Part shown: positions 54,282 through 63,852 of the stretch, piece after piece | Layout: every line of letters begins with the position of its first letter | How positions within the stretch are numbered: the stretch's first letter is position 1 | Assembly (NCBI GenBank): GCA_945881965.1 | Contig: CAMCVS010000002.1 | Location: 286,880 to 350,879, forward strand | Source of the DNA: Paracoccus haematequi | GTDB taxonomy: Bacteria > Pseudomonadota > Alphaproteobacteria > Rhodobacterales > Rhodobacteraceae | DNA: 64,000 nucleotides | Reading direction: 5' to 3' | Notes under the pieces: generated by a model | What the model was told of the DNA's origin: nothing | The model's input: the letters and a program-made list of their open reading frames with translations, nothing else | The model's database searches: none | Made by a program: the position numbers and the translations under genes

Positions 54282-55121
54282 TTATCCGCCCGACAGGATG
54301 ACATCCTGCCAGCGGGTCGGCAACACCCGCCGCAAAAAGCCCGCGATATAGGTCGGCGTGGTGACGTAATAGCGCGCGGCGGGACGGGGGCTTTCGATGG
54401 CGTGGCGCAGTTTCGCGGTCACGGCAGAGGGGGGCAATTCGAACCGGTCCGGCCCGCTGCTTTCATACAGCCGCTTCAGCAATTTCGTCTCGTAATGCTT
54501 GCGGCGCGGGCTGTTTTGCCAATCGATCCAGCGTTCGAAATGCGGGATGGAATTGACGCGGATCTGACTGGTGATCGGCCCCGGTTCAATCAGGATGATA
54601 TGGATGCCTGTGCCGCGCATTTCGACTCGCAGGGTGTCGGTCAACCCTTCCATGGCGAATTTCGTCGCCACATAGGCCCCGCGCCACGGATAGGTGACCA
54701 TGCCCAGCACCGACGAGCAATTCACGATCCGTCCATGCCCTTGCGCCCGCATCACCGGGATGACGCGACAGGTCAGGTCATGCACCCCGAATAAATTGAC
54801 CTCGAAAATCGCGCGCAGGCCGTCGCGGGGCAAATCCTCGACCGCACCCGGCAAGCCATGCGCGCCATTGTTAAACAGCGCGTCAAGGGTGCCGCCCGTT
54901 GCCTCCAGCACCTCGGCCAGCCCGTCGCGCAGGCTGTCTGGATCGGCGTAATCCAGACGCGGACTGTCGAACCCCATTGCGCGCATGCGGTCGCAGTCGG
55001 CCTGTTGGCGGCAGGACGCGAACACGCGCCAGCCCGAAGCACGCAAGCCCTGCGCGGCGTCCAGACCGATGCCCGAGGAACACCCGGTGATGAGGATTGT
55101 GCGTTTCACAGCACCTGTCAT
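54282..55121 (-). CDS. SDR family NAD(P)-dependent oxidoreductase
   Basis: A 279-residue short-chain dehydrogenase. Cofactor motif TILITGCSSGIGLDAAQGLR (TGxxxGIG), LFNNGAHG (NNAG equivalent, with Ala/His substitution NNGAHG), catalytic Ser in VNCSSVLGM and YxxxK as AYVATKFAMEGLTDTLR. The C-terminal part is helical. Substrate unknown. Start ATG at 55121; the broken SH3 gene ends 24 bp upstream on the same strand. Confidence 0.9.
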   Translation of the reverse strand: MTGAVKRTILITGCSSGIGLDAAQGLRASGWRVFASCRQQADCDRMRAMGFDSPRLDYADPDSLRDGLAEVLEATGGTLDALFNNGAHGLPGAVEDLPRDGLRAIFEVNLFGVHDLTCRVIPVMRAQGHGRIVNCSSVLGMVTYPWRGAYVATKFAMEGLTDTLRVEMRGTGIHIILIEPGPITSQIRVNSIPHFERWIDWQNSPRRKHYETKLLKRLYESSGPDRFELPPSAVTAKLRHAIESPRPAARYYVTTPTYIAGFLRRVLPTRWQDVILSGG

Positions 55122-55145
55122 GCGGGTCTTTGTCAGCCGTTGCAA

Positions 55146-55754
55146 TCAGTTTGCCGCCGAGATCAGCGTATCGGCCATCCAGCCGATGCGCCCTGAGTCC
55201 AGCACCCGCAGCTTGACCCAACCATCGCCCGAGGTTTCCAGCAATTGAACCTGCGCGCCTTCGTCCAGTTTCGCGGCGACGTCATATTGCGTGCCGGGCC
55301 CCATCCGCAGGTTCACCCGCGATTTCAGGACCGACCGGATGTCCTTGGCGGCCTCTGCGGTGGCAGTATCAGCCGGCACCGGTTATTGCGCGGTTACCGG
55401 GGTCAGCCGCGCCAGCGAATAGCTTTCCAGCGGGTCCGGGCGCGGCGCTGCTGGTTCGGTCACGGGTGTGGGGCGCGCGGCCTCTGCAACAGGTGGGGCC
55501 GCTGTCGGCGTCTGGACTGTTGCGGCGGCGGTCAGGCTGATGTCAAAGGCGGCGCGAGTCACCGTGGGCTCTGTGCGCGGCACAGGGGTGCGCTGTGTGA
55601 TATGCGGCAACTCTGTGGTGCGGATTGCCGCGTCAGGCTGTGCTTGCGCCGCAGCCTGCAACGATCCCGGACGCGGCGCATATTCCGTGCCGCCCGAAAG
55701 CTGAAAGAATGTCACTGCCAGAACAGCAAACGTTATCCACACATAGGCTTTCAT
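55146..55754 (-). pseudogene. SH3-domain protein split by an in-frame stop
   Basis: The frame starts [22 protein letters not shown], a membrane anchor, followed by a Pro/Ala-rich linker and …SLARLTPVTAQ, then TAA at 55383-55385, one Pro codon, GTG, and a bacterial SH3 domain (residues SRVNLRMGPGTQYDVAAKLDEGAQVQLLETSGDGWVKLRVLDSGRIGWMADTLISA). The frame does not shift, and the summed length (about 203 residues) is normal for the roseobacter family with anchor, linker and SH3. So the gene is most likely cut by a nonsense change. Re-initiation at GTG 55379 would give a cytosolic SH3 without its anchor. Confidence 0.65.
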
Positions 55755-55920
55755 CGCAGGCAACCCCCATCACCGCGTAAATACTTCTTTACCCTATACG
55801 ATTCGGCAGGGCCATTCATGCTCTGGATTGCCGGAATTTTCCCCTGTCACCCAAAAACCTCACATGCTGCGGTGCGCCTCGGTGCTTGCCGGGGCGGGCG
55901 TCCGGCTCTATCAGGCGGGC

Positions 55921-58239
55921 ATGAATGATAGTCCTGACGATAACGATCCGCTGGCCACCCCTGACGCGCCGGGGCTGGTGTCCGAGACGCTGCGCCGCGC
56001 CATTGGCGAGCGTTACCTGACTTATGCGCTGTCCACGATCATGCACCGTGCGCTGCCCGATGCGCGCGACGGGCTGAAACCGGTGCACCGGCGCATTCTG
56101 TATGCGATGCGCGAATTGCGCCTGTCGCCCACCGGGGGCTTTCGCAAATCGGCCAAGATCAGCGGCGATGTGATGGGCAACTATCACCCGCATGGCGATG
56201 TGGCGATTTATGACGCGATGGCGCGGTTGGCGCAGGATTTCAACGTCCGTTATCCGCTGGTCGATGGGCAGGGCAATTTCGGCAATATCGACGGCGATAA
56301 CCCCGCCGCCAGCCGCTACACCGAGGCGCGGCTGACGGCGGCCGCCGAGGCGCTGTTGGCGGGGCTGGATGAAAACGCCGTTGATTTCCGCCCCAATTAT
56401 GACGGCACCCTGACCGAGCCTGTCGTGCTGCCCGCCGCCTTTCCGAACCTGCTGGCCAACGGGTCTTCGGGCATTGCCGTGGGCATGGCGACGAACATCC
56501 CGCCGCATAACCTGGACGAATTGATCGGCGCATGTTTGCTGTTGATCAAGACGCCGGATGCGCCGGATGACGCGCTCTTGGCGCATGTGCCGGGGCCGGA
56601 TTTTCCCACCGGTGGCGTGCTGGTCGAGCCGCCCGCATCCATCGCGGACACCTATCGCACCGGGCGCGGCGCATTCCGGCTGCGGGCGCGCTGGGCGGTC
56701 GAGGATCTGGGGCGCGGGGCCTGGCAGATTGTGGTCACGGAAATCCCTTATCAAGTGCAGAAATCCCGCCTGATCGAACGGCTGGCCGAGGTGATCGAGA
56801 CCAAGAAAGTGCCCGCACTGGCCGATGTCCGCGACGAGAGCGCCGAGGATATCCGCATCGTGCTGGAACCCCGCGCCCGCACCGTTGACCCCGAGATGCT
56901 AATGGGGATGCTGTTTCGCAATTCTGACCTCGAAATCCGCTTTTCGCTGAACATGAACGTGCTGATCGACGGGCTGACCCCGCGCGTCTGTTCGCTGAAA
57001 GAGGTGTTGCGCGCCTTTCTGGACCATCGCCGCGACGTGCTGCTGCGCCGCAGCCAGCACCGGCTGGAAAAGATCGACCACCGGCTTGAGGTGCTGGGCG
57101 GCCTCTTGATCGCCTATCTGAACCTCGACCGCGTGATCGACATCATCCGCTATGACGATGCGCCCAAGGCGGCGCTGATGGTCGAAGATTGGGGCATCAA
57201 ACGCCCGCGCGCCACGTCGGAAAAGGATTACGTCGCGCCTGCGGCTGGCGCGGGGCAATTGTCCGATGTGCAGGCCGAGGCGATCCTGAACATGCGGCTG
57301 CGGTCCTTGCGGCGGTTGGAGGAGATCGAGCTGACCGCCGAGCGTGACGCCCTTATGGCGGAACGCGCCGGGTTGACTGACCTGCTGGACGCACCCGCCC
57401 TGCAATGGAAGATGATCGCCAAGGAACTGGGCGAGGTCCGCAAGCAATTCGGCAAGACCGCGCCGGGTGGCGCGCGTCGCACCGGATTTGCCGAGGCGGG
57501 CGAAGTCAGCGATGTGCCACTGGAAGCCATGATCGACCGCGAACCCATCACGGTGATCTGTTCGCAGATGGGGTGGGTGCGCGCCATGTCGGGCCACATC
57601 GACCTGACCCGCGAGATCAAGTTCAAGGACGGTGACGGGCCGCGTTTCGCGTTTCATGCCGAAACCACCGACCGGCTGCTGGTGTTCGCGTCCACGGGGC
57701 GGTTCTATACCATTCAGGCCGCCAATCTGCCGGGTGGGCGCGGCATGGGGGAACCCTTGCGCCTGATGGTCGATCTGCCCAACGATGCGCAGATCGTCGA
57801 TATCCTGATCCATCAGCCGGGGCGGAAACTGCTGCTGGCGTCATCGGCGGGCGACGGCTTTGTGGTGGCCGAGGACGAGGTGCTGGCGCAGACCCGCGCC
57901 GGAAAACAGGTGCTGAACGTGGGCGACGGCGCTGTTGCGCTGATCGTGCGGGCTGTTGCGGGCGATCACGTCGCCTGTGTCGGCGAAAACCGCAAGGTTC
58001 TGGTGTTCCCCTTGGACGAATTGCCCGAAATGGCGCGTGGCAAGGGTGTGCGGATGATGAAATTCAAGGATGGCGGGCTGTCAGACGTGATCACCTTCGC
58101 GCTGGCGGCTGGCCTGACCTGGAAAGACCCCGCCGGACGCACCCGCACCGAACCCGACCTGACCGAATGGCTGGCCAAACGCGCCACCGCAGGCCGCATG
58201 GCCCCGCGCGGCTTTCCGCGTGACAACCGGTTTACGTAA
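55921..58239 (+). CDS. parC: DNA topoisomerase IV subunit A
   Basis: A 772-residue ParC. Catalytic Tyr region [14 protein letters not shown] (QRDR with conserved Ser/Asp equivalents), [38 protein letters not shown] with active Tyr in [36 protein letters not shown] and [16 protein letters not shown]. The C-terminal part contains beta-pinwheel repeats. Start ATG at 55921 (MNDSPDDND); longer readings lack similarity. Decatenates chromosomes with ParE. Confidence 0.96.
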   Translation: MNDSPDDNDPLATPDAPGLVSETLRRAIGERYLTYALSTIMHRALPDARDGLKPVHRRILYAMRELRLSPTGGFRKSAKISGDVMGNYHPHGDVAIYDAMARLAQDFNVRYPLVDGQGNFGNIDGDNPAASRYTEARLTAAAEALLAGLDENAVDFRPNYDGTLTEPVVLPAAFPNLLANGSSGIAVGMATNIPPHNLDELIGACLLLIKTPDAPDDALLAHVPGPDFPTGGVLVEPPASIADTYRTGRGAFRLRARWAVEDLGRGAWQIVVTEIPYQVQKSRLIERLAEVIETKKVPALADVRDESAEDIRIVLEPRARTVDPEMLMGMLFRNSDLEIRFSLNMNVLIDGLTPRVCSLKEVLRAFLDHRRDVLLRRSQHRLEKIDHRLEVLGGLLIAYLNLDRVIDIIRYDDAPKAALMVEDWGIKRPRATSEKDYVAPAAGAGQLSDVQAEAILNMRLRSLRRLEEIELTAERDALMAERAGLTDLLDAPALQWKMIAKELGEVRKQFGKTAPGGARRTGFAEAGEVSDVPLEAMIDREPITVICSQMGWVRAMSGHIDLTREIKFKDGDGPRFAFHAETTDRLLVFASTGRFYTIQAANLPGGRGMGEPLRLMVDLPNDAQIVDILIHQPGRKLLLASSAGDGFVVAEDEVLAQTRAGKQVLNVGDGAVALIVRAVAGDHVACVGENRKVLVFPLDELPEMARGKGVRMMKFKDGGLSDVITFALAAGLTWKDPAGRTRTEPDLTEWLAKRATAGRMAPRGFPRDNRFT

Positions 58240-58243
58240 AACG

Positions 58244-58588
58244 TCAGCCAAGCAGCATCCGCGCCAACTGGCCTTCGGTCCGCAAGCGATCCACTGGAGC
58301 AAGCCGACCCAAACCGCGCACGAACAGGTCATTCGGGATCGTGATCAGACGGAACCGCAGGATGCAGGGTGTGTCCAATCCCGCCTCCGCAAGGTCTGAC
58401 AGAGCGATGTCGGACGGCCACGCGGTGGCCTTTGCTGTGGTGATCATCGCACAAAGCGTCGCACCGTGATCAGCATTGAATGCCGCCGCCGACAGCACTG
58501 CCACCGGGCGGCGTTTCAGGATCGGCACCTCGGCGAACGGGAATGGCACGACCGCAGTATCGAAACGGTCAAAGACCGGCAAAGGCAC
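58244..58588 (-). CDS. PemK/MazF-family toxin
   Basis: A 114-residue MazF-like protein. The fold's signature is at the N-terminus: FDRFDTAVVPFPFAEVPILKRRPVAVLSAAAF (consensus GDIVLVPFPF…KRRPALVLS), then ATLCAMITTAKATAWPSD and CILRFRLITIPNDLFVRGLGRL. Such toxins are mRNA-cleaving endoribonucleases. It overlaps the upstream gene by 20 bp, the layout of a toxin-antitoxin pair with the antitoxin first. It is convergent with parC (4-bp gap). Confidence 0.85.
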   Translation of the reverse strand: MPLPVFDRFDTAVVPFPFAEVPILKRRPVAVLSAAAFNADHGATLCAMITTAKATAWPSDIALSDLAEAGLDTPCILRFRLITIPNDLFVRGLGRLAPVDRLRTEGQLARMLLG

Positions 58589-58925
58589 GGTTATCCTCCG
58601 GGCTTGACCATTCCACCATGAGGGCTGTGGCGGCGTTGGTCAGATCATCCGAACCGTTCACGGGCCGCACGGTAACAACCTTGCCTTTTTCTTCGGTGAA
58701 CCACCGCATCCAGATGTCCCGCATCGGTCCAACGGGACGAAGCCCCAACGTCGGGCGACCATCGCTGCCGGTTTTCATGCGGCACCAACGCCCTGTGATT
58801 TCATCCACCTGCAAGGTCAATTCTTGTTCGCTGGCGAGGCTTTCGAGATCGGACCGCATTCGGGCATCATCAAGGTGTTTGATCCACAGAACGACGTCGG
58901 TCACCGTAGTCTGACACTGGGGCAT
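58569..58925 (-). CDS. Putative antitoxin partner of the PemK toxin, unknown family
   Basis: A 118-residue protein that overlaps the toxin by 20 bp and precedes it. I do not recognise an AbrB, RHH or Phd domain: it contains VVLWIKHLDDARMRSDLESLASEQELTLQVDEITGRWCRMKTGSDGRPTLGLRPVGPMRDIWMRWFTEEKGKVVTVRPVNGS, an apparently mixed alpha/beta domain. A role as antitoxin is inferred from the position only. Its promoter is overlapped by direct repeats (separate entry), as expected for autoregulation. Confidence 0.55.
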   Translation of the reverse strand: MPQCQTTVTDVVLWIKHLDDARMRSDLESLASEQELTLQVDEITGRWCRMKTGSDGRPTLGLRPVGPMRDIWMRWFTEEKGKVVTVRPVNGSDDLTNAATALMVEWSSPEDNRAFAGL

Positions 58926-58951
58926 CTGGGGTCCATTTCTAAGGATGATGA

Positions 58952-58985
58952 CCCCCTATAGACCCCCCTATAAGCACCCTGTCAA
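58952..58985 (-). promoter_or_regulatory. Candidate promoter/operator of the toxin-antitoxin pair
   Basis: On the minus strand TTGACA (58980-58985) is followed after 17 bp by TCTATA, then AGGGGG. Two direct copies of CCCCCTATA (plus strand, 58952-58960 and 58964-58972; 12-bp period) overlap the -10 region and spacer. This is where an autoregulating antitoxin would bind. The -10 match to TATAAT is modest. Confidence 0.45.
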
Positions 58986-59082
58986 TTCACACGATGATTT
59001 CTGCGTTCTCTCACAGATAAACGCTTTACCTTGTTGCCACATCGGCCACCTATACGCGCAAGTGATCGAAAGGGATCCCGAT

Positions 59083-60279
59083 ATGGCGACGAGCGTGGCG
59101 GCAAAACAGCATCTGAGCGGAGCCGAGGTGTTCTGGCTGGCGTTGCAGACCGGGCTTTTGACGGTTGCCACGCTGGGTATCTACCGGTTCTGGGCCAAGA
59201 CCCGTCTGCGGCAGTTGTTCTGGTCGGGCACCGAGCTTGATGGCGACCGGTTTGAATACACCGGGACGGGGCTGGAGAAATTCAAGGGCTTCCTGATCGC
59301 GGTGGTGTTTCTGGCGATCTATCTGGGCCTGTTGCAGATGGGGCTGCTGTTTCTGGGGCTGAGCGTGTTGCGTGAACCGGAAACCGAGGCCGAGGCATTG
59401 GCGCAGGTCGGCGGGTTCTATTTTATCTTCCTGGCGATCCTGCCGTTCATCCTGTTCGCGTCCTATCGCGCGCGGCGTTACCGGATGTCGCGCACCCGCT
59501 GGCGCGGGATACGGTTTGGCATGGACAGTAACGCCTGGGGCTATGTCTGGCGCGCGCTGGGGCATGGGCTGTTGGCGGTGCTGAGCCTTGGCCTGCTGTT
59601 GCCGCGCATGACGTTTCATCTGGAAAAATACATGACAGACCGGACCTATTTCGGCACGGCGCGGTTTGAACAAGGCGGGCGGTGGACGGACCTGTATGGC
59701 CCGATGCGGCATCTGCTGTTTGGGCTGGCGGTCCTGATCGGCGGGATTGTGGCGGGGGCCGTGCTGTCGTTGCCTGCACTCGCGGTGCTGAGCGGGGTCG
59801 TCGGCACGATCTGGGTCGCGGTCGGTGCGGCGCATTATGGGGTGCAAAGCTTTGCCTATCTGACCGAACATAAGGTGCTGGACGGGCAAGTGATGTTCTA
59901 TTCCACCCCGCGCACTGGTTTTGTCATCTATACCTATGTGATCGGCGGCATCGTGGCAGGGATCGTGACTGGCGTTCTGGTGGGTGTCCTTGCCGCCATC
60001 GCGGCGGCGATGATCGGGGCGTTCACCGGGTTCGACATCGCCAATCTGCGCCCCGGATTTGGCAGCATCGCGGTGCTGGGTCTGGGCTATCTGGCCTCGT
60101 TGGCGGTGGCCGCTGCGGTGGCGATGGCGATGATCACCCGGCCGATATTGGCGCATTACACCGATACGCTGACGGTGCGGAACACCGCTGCCTTGGCCGC
60201 GATCCGCCAGCGCGCCTATGATGCGGGTGCCGATGCCGAAGGCTTTGCCGATGCGCTGGATGTGGGCGGCGCGCTGTGA
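59083..60279 (+). CDS. DUF898 (YjgN-like) membrane protein
   Basis: A 398-residue protein with about nine hydrophobic segments. N-terminal VFWLALQTGLLTVATLGIYRFWAKTRLRQLFWSGTELDGDRFEYTGTG is the classic YjgN/DUF898 opening (WxxxxxRR…F.YTG). Function unknown. The M48 peptidase gene follows with a 4-bp GTGA overlap; the pair is a recurrent unit in alphaproteobacteria. Start ATG at 59083; the upstream in-frame stretch is not conserved. Confidence 0.85.
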   Translation: MATSVAAKQHLSGAEVFWLALQTGLLTVATLGIYRFWAKTRLRQLFWSGTELDGDRFEYTGTGLEKFKGFLIAVVFLAIYLGLLQMGLLFLGLSVLREPETEAEALAQVGGFYFIFLAILPFILFASYRARRYRMSRTRWRGIRFGMDSNAWGYVWRALGHGLLAVLSLGLLLPRMTFHLEKYMTDRTYFGTARFEQGGRWTDLYGPMRHLLFGLAVLIGGIVAGAVLSLPALAVLSGVVGTIWVAVGAAHYGVQSFAYLTEHKVLDGQVMFYSTPRTGFVIYTYVIGGIVAGIVTGVLVGVLAAIAAAMIGAFTGFDIANLRPGFGSIAVLGLGYLASLAVAAAVAMAMITRPILAHYTDTLTVRNTAALAAIRQRAYDAGADAEGFADALDVGGAL

Positions 60280-61412
60280 AGGGCGCGGGCAGGTTCAACG
60301 ATGGTGAAAGCGCCGCGCGCCATGACGTCACGCTGGCGCTCTCACAGGACCGCCAGGCCATCGACATCACCGGCCCGACATTGGCCGCGCCGCTGCGTTG
60401 GTCGCTGTCGGACCTGCGCGCGTTGCCGGGGTCGGACGATGCGCGCCATCTGGTGCTGACACGGCATGTGGCGACCGAGGACGAAGCACCGCGCGATCCA
60501 GCGCGGTTGACAGTGGATGATCCGGACCTGATCGCGTGGCTGAAAAGGTCGCGGCCCGCGCTGTTCCAGACCGACCTGCACCCCGGAACGCGGCGTCGCG
60601 TGCTGCGCGCGGCTGCCATGGCGGTGGCGGCGATTGTGCTGATCGTCTTTGTCATCCTGCCGGGGCTGGCCAATACGCTGGCGCGGCTGATCCCGTTGCG
60701 GACCGAGATCGCCTTTGGCGAAAGCGTAATCGCGCAGATGGAACGCGCAGTCGGGGCCGAACGGCTGGGTACGCTGCGCTGTGATGCGCCTGCGGGGCGC
60801 ACCGCGTTGGACCGCATGGTGGCGCGGCTGAGCGCGGGGCGCGATCTGGGCTATGACCTGAAGGTTCAGGTGTTCGACCATCCGATGATCAACGCCTTTG
60901 CCGCTCCCGGCGGGCAGGTGGTGATCATGCGCGGGCTGCTGGATCAGGCCCCCGCTGGCCTGTTGGGTGCGGATGCCGTGGCGGGTGTATTGGCGCATGA
61001 GTTTGGCCATGTCGCAAGTCGCGATGCCACCCGCAACGCCCTGCGCGTCGCGGGCACGGCGGGCATCCTGTCGATGGTGGTGGGCGACGTGGCGGGCAGC
61101 GCGGTGTTGGTCGCGGTGGCGCAACAGATGCTTGACGCCTCATATACGCGCGAGGCCGAGGCGGCGGCTGATCTGTTCGCGCTGGACATGCTGGCCCGCG
61201 CCGGGGTGGATGCGCAGGGCTTTGCCGCTTTCTTTGACCGGCTGGCGCAGGAAGAGGGCCGGGTGAAACTGCCGGAATATTTCTCGAGCCACCCTGCGAC
61301 GGATGGGCGGGCGCAGGCGGCGCGCGATTTTTCGGGTGGGCAGGCCGCGACAACGCCGGTCTTGTCCGCAGAGGATTGGGCCGCGCTGAAGGCGATCTGC
61401 GCGAAATCCTAA
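60276..61412 (+). CDS. M48 family metallopeptidase, membrane-anchored
   Basis: A 378-residue zinc protease. N-terminal cytoplasmic part of about 100 residues, one transmembrane helix (VLRAAAMAVAAIVLIVFVILPGLAN), then the M48 domain with zinc motif AGVLAHEFGHVASRDATRN and the third ligand E in ASYTREAEAAADLFALDML. BepA/HtpX-like membrane quality-control peptidases are the closest functional analogy. GTG start overlapping the DUF898 stop (GTGA). Likely acts on, or with, the DUF898 protein. Confidence 0.88.
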   Translation: MKGAGRFNDGESAARHDVTLALSQDRQAIDITGPTLAAPLRWSLSDLRALPGSDDARHLVLTRHVATEDEAPRDPARLTVDDPDLIAWLKRSRPALFQTDLHPGTRRRVLRAAAMAVAAIVLIVFVILPGLANTLARLIPLRTEIAFGESVIAQMERAVGAERLGTLRCDAPAGRTALDRMVARLSAGRDLGYDLKVQVFDHPMINAFAAPGGQVVIMRGLLDQAPAGLLGADAVAGVLAHEFGHVASRDATRNALRVAGTAGILSMVVGDVAGSAVLVAVAQQMLDASYTREAEAAADLFALDMLARAGVDAQGFAAFFDRLAQEEGRVKLPEYFSSHPATDGRAQAARDFSGGQAATTPVLSAEDWAALKAICAKS

Positions 61413-62782
61413 ACTGCTTCGGCGGTCAGCCACACCCCGCCGTCCGCGCGCAGCGTCAGGATCATCACCGGCGCCGGATCGCGACCCGGAACCGGCGCAA
61501 AGCGGAACCGCGCCAACAGCGTGGCAAGGATGATCACCGCCTCTTGCAGCGCGAACGATGCGCCGATGCAGATACGCGGGCCATCGCCGAACGGCAGATA
61601 GGCGTAACGTTCGGGTTTCGCGCCCAGGAACCGCTCGGGCCGGAATGCATCGGGGTCGTCCCACAACAACGCGTTGCGGTGCAGCGCATAGATCGGGATC
61701 ATCACGGTATCGCCGGCCCTGATTTCACGCCCGCCCAGCGTATCGGGTTTCTGCGCGGTGCGGCTGATGATGCCTGCGGGCGGATAGAGCCGCAGCGCCT
61801 CGTCCACGATGGCGCGGATGCGGGGCAGGGCGGGCAGGTCGGCGGCGGTGGCGGCGCGGTCGCCCAGCACGGCCCGCGCCTCGTCGCGCGCCAACGCCTG
61901 CTGATCGGGATCGAAGGCACACAGATACAGCGCCCAACCAAGGGTCAGCGCCGTGGTTTCGTGCCCCGCCACGATAAACGTCAACAGGTTGTCACGCAGT
62001 TCGGCGGTGGACATGCGGCGCTTGGTTTCCGGGTCTTCGCCAGCCAAGAGCAGGTCCAGCAGGTCGGGCACATCCGGCCCGGTGCCGCCACGGCGCGCCT
62101 CGATGGATGCATCCGCCATCTGTTTCATCGCGCGCAAGCCCCCGGCGGACAACAGCCGTCCGGGGCGTGGAATCCAGTTCGGCAGACCCAACACATCAAG
62201 GATGCTGACGCGGCCCGCCTCGGCGATATAGCCGTCGATGGCGCGGTGGACTGCGGCGCGGTCAAACCCCGCCCCGTCTGCGAATGTTACGGCGGAAATC
62301 ACGTCGAATGTCGCGGCGACCATTTCGGCGGCCATGTCGATGGCGCGGTGGCCTGCCACGGCGGCCACGCGCGCGGATGCGGTTTCTGCCGCCGCTGTCA
62401 TCACCGGGCCAAGGTTTGTCACGTTGCGATGCGTGAACACCGGGGCCGCCGCGCGCCGCTGCCAGCGCCAATGCGCGCCTTCGGCGATGAACATGCTGTC
62501 GCCGATCGCGGGTTCCAGCAGGTTTTTCGTGACATTCGATTTCGGGTAATCGTCCAGCCGTTCCAGCAGCACGTCGCGGATCGCCTTGGGGTCCATCAGC
62601 ATATGCCACCGCACCCCGGTGCGCCCCGATACCATCGGCTGTTTCGTCGCGATATCGGGCAGGATCGACAACAGGTTGCGCCGCGCCGCCGCCACGCTTT
62701 GCAACAGCGACATCGGTTTCGTGACCAGCGGCACCCGCACGGGAAGGCGGGTGGGCGCGAGAACTGCGGTATCTGCGGGCAT
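61409..62782 (-). CDS. Cytochrome P450
   Basis: A 457-residue P450 of a different subfamily from that at 31-32 kb (CYP102/CYP4-like fold). I helix FIVAGHETTALTLGWALYL, K helix ExxR EALRLYPPAG, PERF region FRPERF, and heme loop LPFGDGPRICIGASFALQEAVI. Self-sufficient reductase domain absent. No adjacent redox partner. Substrate unknown. Ends 4 bp inside the M48 gene, convergent. Confidence 0.92.
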   Translation of the reverse strand: MPADTAVLAPTRLPVRVPLVTKPMSLLQSVAAARRNLLSILPDIATKQPMVSGRTGVRWHMLMDPKAIRDVLLERLDDYPKSNVTKNLLEPAIGDSMFIAEGAHWRWQRRAAAPVFTHRNVTNLGPVMTAAAETASARVAAVAGHRAIDMAAEMVAATFDVISAVTFADGAGFDRAAVHRAIDGYIAEAGRVSILDVLGLPNWIPRPGRLLSAGGLRAMKQMADASIEARRGGTGPDVPDLLDLLLAGEDPETKRRMSTAELRDNLLTFIVAGHETTALTLGWALYLCAFDPDQQALARDEARAVLGDRAATAADLPALPRIRAIVDEALRLYPPAGIISRTAQKPDTLGGREIRAGDTVMIPIYALHRNALLWDDPDAFRPERFLGAKPERYAYLPFGDGPRICIGASFALQEAVIILATLLARFRFAPVPGRDPAPVMILTLRADGGVWLTAEAV

Positions 62783-62894
62783 GAGCGACTCTCCACTTGG
62801 TGATCAAGTAGCGGCGGGCGCAATCCGGGCAAGTGATTGCGTGTGTGGTGGTTTGCCACTATTGCCAGACCATCATCCAGCCGAAGGGTTCCCC

Positions 62895-63752
62895 ATGTTG
62901 CGCCGCTTTGCTTTGCTTGCCGTTCTTTGGGTCGCCGCCTGCACCAATGCCAATGATCTGGATCGCGCGGGGGTGTCGCTGGGCGACTTTTCATTGTGTT
63001 ACAACATCGTGGTCGCGCCCAACATCGTCAAGGCACCGGGCAGCCGCGAGGCGACCGTAGAACAGTGGCAGGCCGGGATGACCTCTGCCATCGACGAACG
63101 TTTCGGGCGGTATCGCGAAACCGGCACCAAGCACTACCACATCGCCGTATCGGTGGAGGGTTACATGCTGGCCCCGCCGGGGGTCCCGCTGGTGCTGTCG
63201 CCAAAATCGGCGCTGATTTTCAACGTCACCGTCTGGGATGATGCGGCGCGCAAGAAGCTGAACGAAAAGCCGGAACAGTTGACCGTGCTGGAAAGCGCGT
63301 CCGGCGAAACGCTGCTGGGGTCCGGCCTGACCCAATCCGCCGAGGAACAGCTGCGCAACCTGTCGCGCAATGCGGCCAAGGAAATTCAGGTCTGGATGCG
63401 GCAGAAGATGGCAACCGACGGCTGGTTCGGCGGCACCCAGAACAGCGTGGCGGGTCCGACCGCCGCCAGCACAAGCGCGACCGCGGCGAATGCAGCCCTG
63501 CCGGAATGTGTCCTGCCTGCGTCCACCGGGGCGCAACCTGTCGCTGCGGCCACGCCCGCCGCGCCTGCAACATCGCCCGCGCCCGCCACAGCAGCACCGG
63601 CAGCCGCCAGCGTGCCGGTGGCCAAGCCCGCCCCAGTTGCAGCCCCGGTTGCAGCGCCCCCCGCGCCTGCGCCCCGGATCGTGATCCCGGATGAAACCAT
63701 CATCGAACCGGACGTGGTCCCGCCGCCGCGCCTGCCTGCGACGCAGGGCTGA
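62895..63752 (+). CDS. Lipoprotein of unknown function with Pro/Ala-rich tail
   Basis: A 285-residue protein. The N-terminus MLRRFALLAVLWVAACTNAND has a lipobox (VAAC) so the mature form should start at Cys-16 and be anchored to a membrane. Residues 25-175 form a compact domain (VAPNIVKAPGSREATVEQWQAGM…DERFGRY, GTKHYHIAVSVEGYMLAPPG, ALIFNVTVWDDAARKKLNEKP) that I do not recognise; the rest is Pro/Ala-rich with a final conserved-looking IVIPDETIIEPDVVPPPRLP. It is divergent from the P450 gene. Function unknown. Confidence 0.7.
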   Translation: MLRRFALLAVLWVAACTNANDLDRAGVSLGDFSLCYNIVVAPNIVKAPGSREATVEQWQAGMTSAIDERFGRYRETGTKHYHIAVSVEGYMLAPPGVPLVLSPKSALIFNVTVWDDAARKKLNEKPEQLTVLESASGETLLGSGLTQSAEEQLRNLSRNAAKEIQVWMRQKMATDGWFGGTQNSVAGPTAASTSATAANAALPECVLPASTGAQPVAAATPAAPATSPAPATAAPAAASVPVAKPAPVAAPVAAPPAPAPRIVIPDETIIEPDVVPPPRLPATQG

Positions 63753-63777
63753 GCCGCCGAAAGCGGCTTGATTTTCC
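63752..63777 (+). terminator. Weak intrinsic terminator before tuf
   Basis: AGCCGC - CGAAA - GCGGCT followed by TGATTTT right after the lipoprotein stop; 6-bp stem and a broken U tract. Confidence 0.6.
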
Positions 63778-63852
63778 CCGGCCGCCCCCATAAATCGCGC
63801 CCGGAGTGAAACCGGGCCCGGGTCGGCCCCCAAGCACAAGGCGCCCCGCGAC

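Noticed and set aside
61409..62782. P450 with fused reductase (CYP102-like)
   Set aside because: The protein ends after the heme domain; no FMN/FAD or ferredoxin domain follows.
63753..63852. tRNA gene before tuf
   Set aside because: No cloverleaf or T-loop GTTCRA motif in this gap; only a short hairpin.
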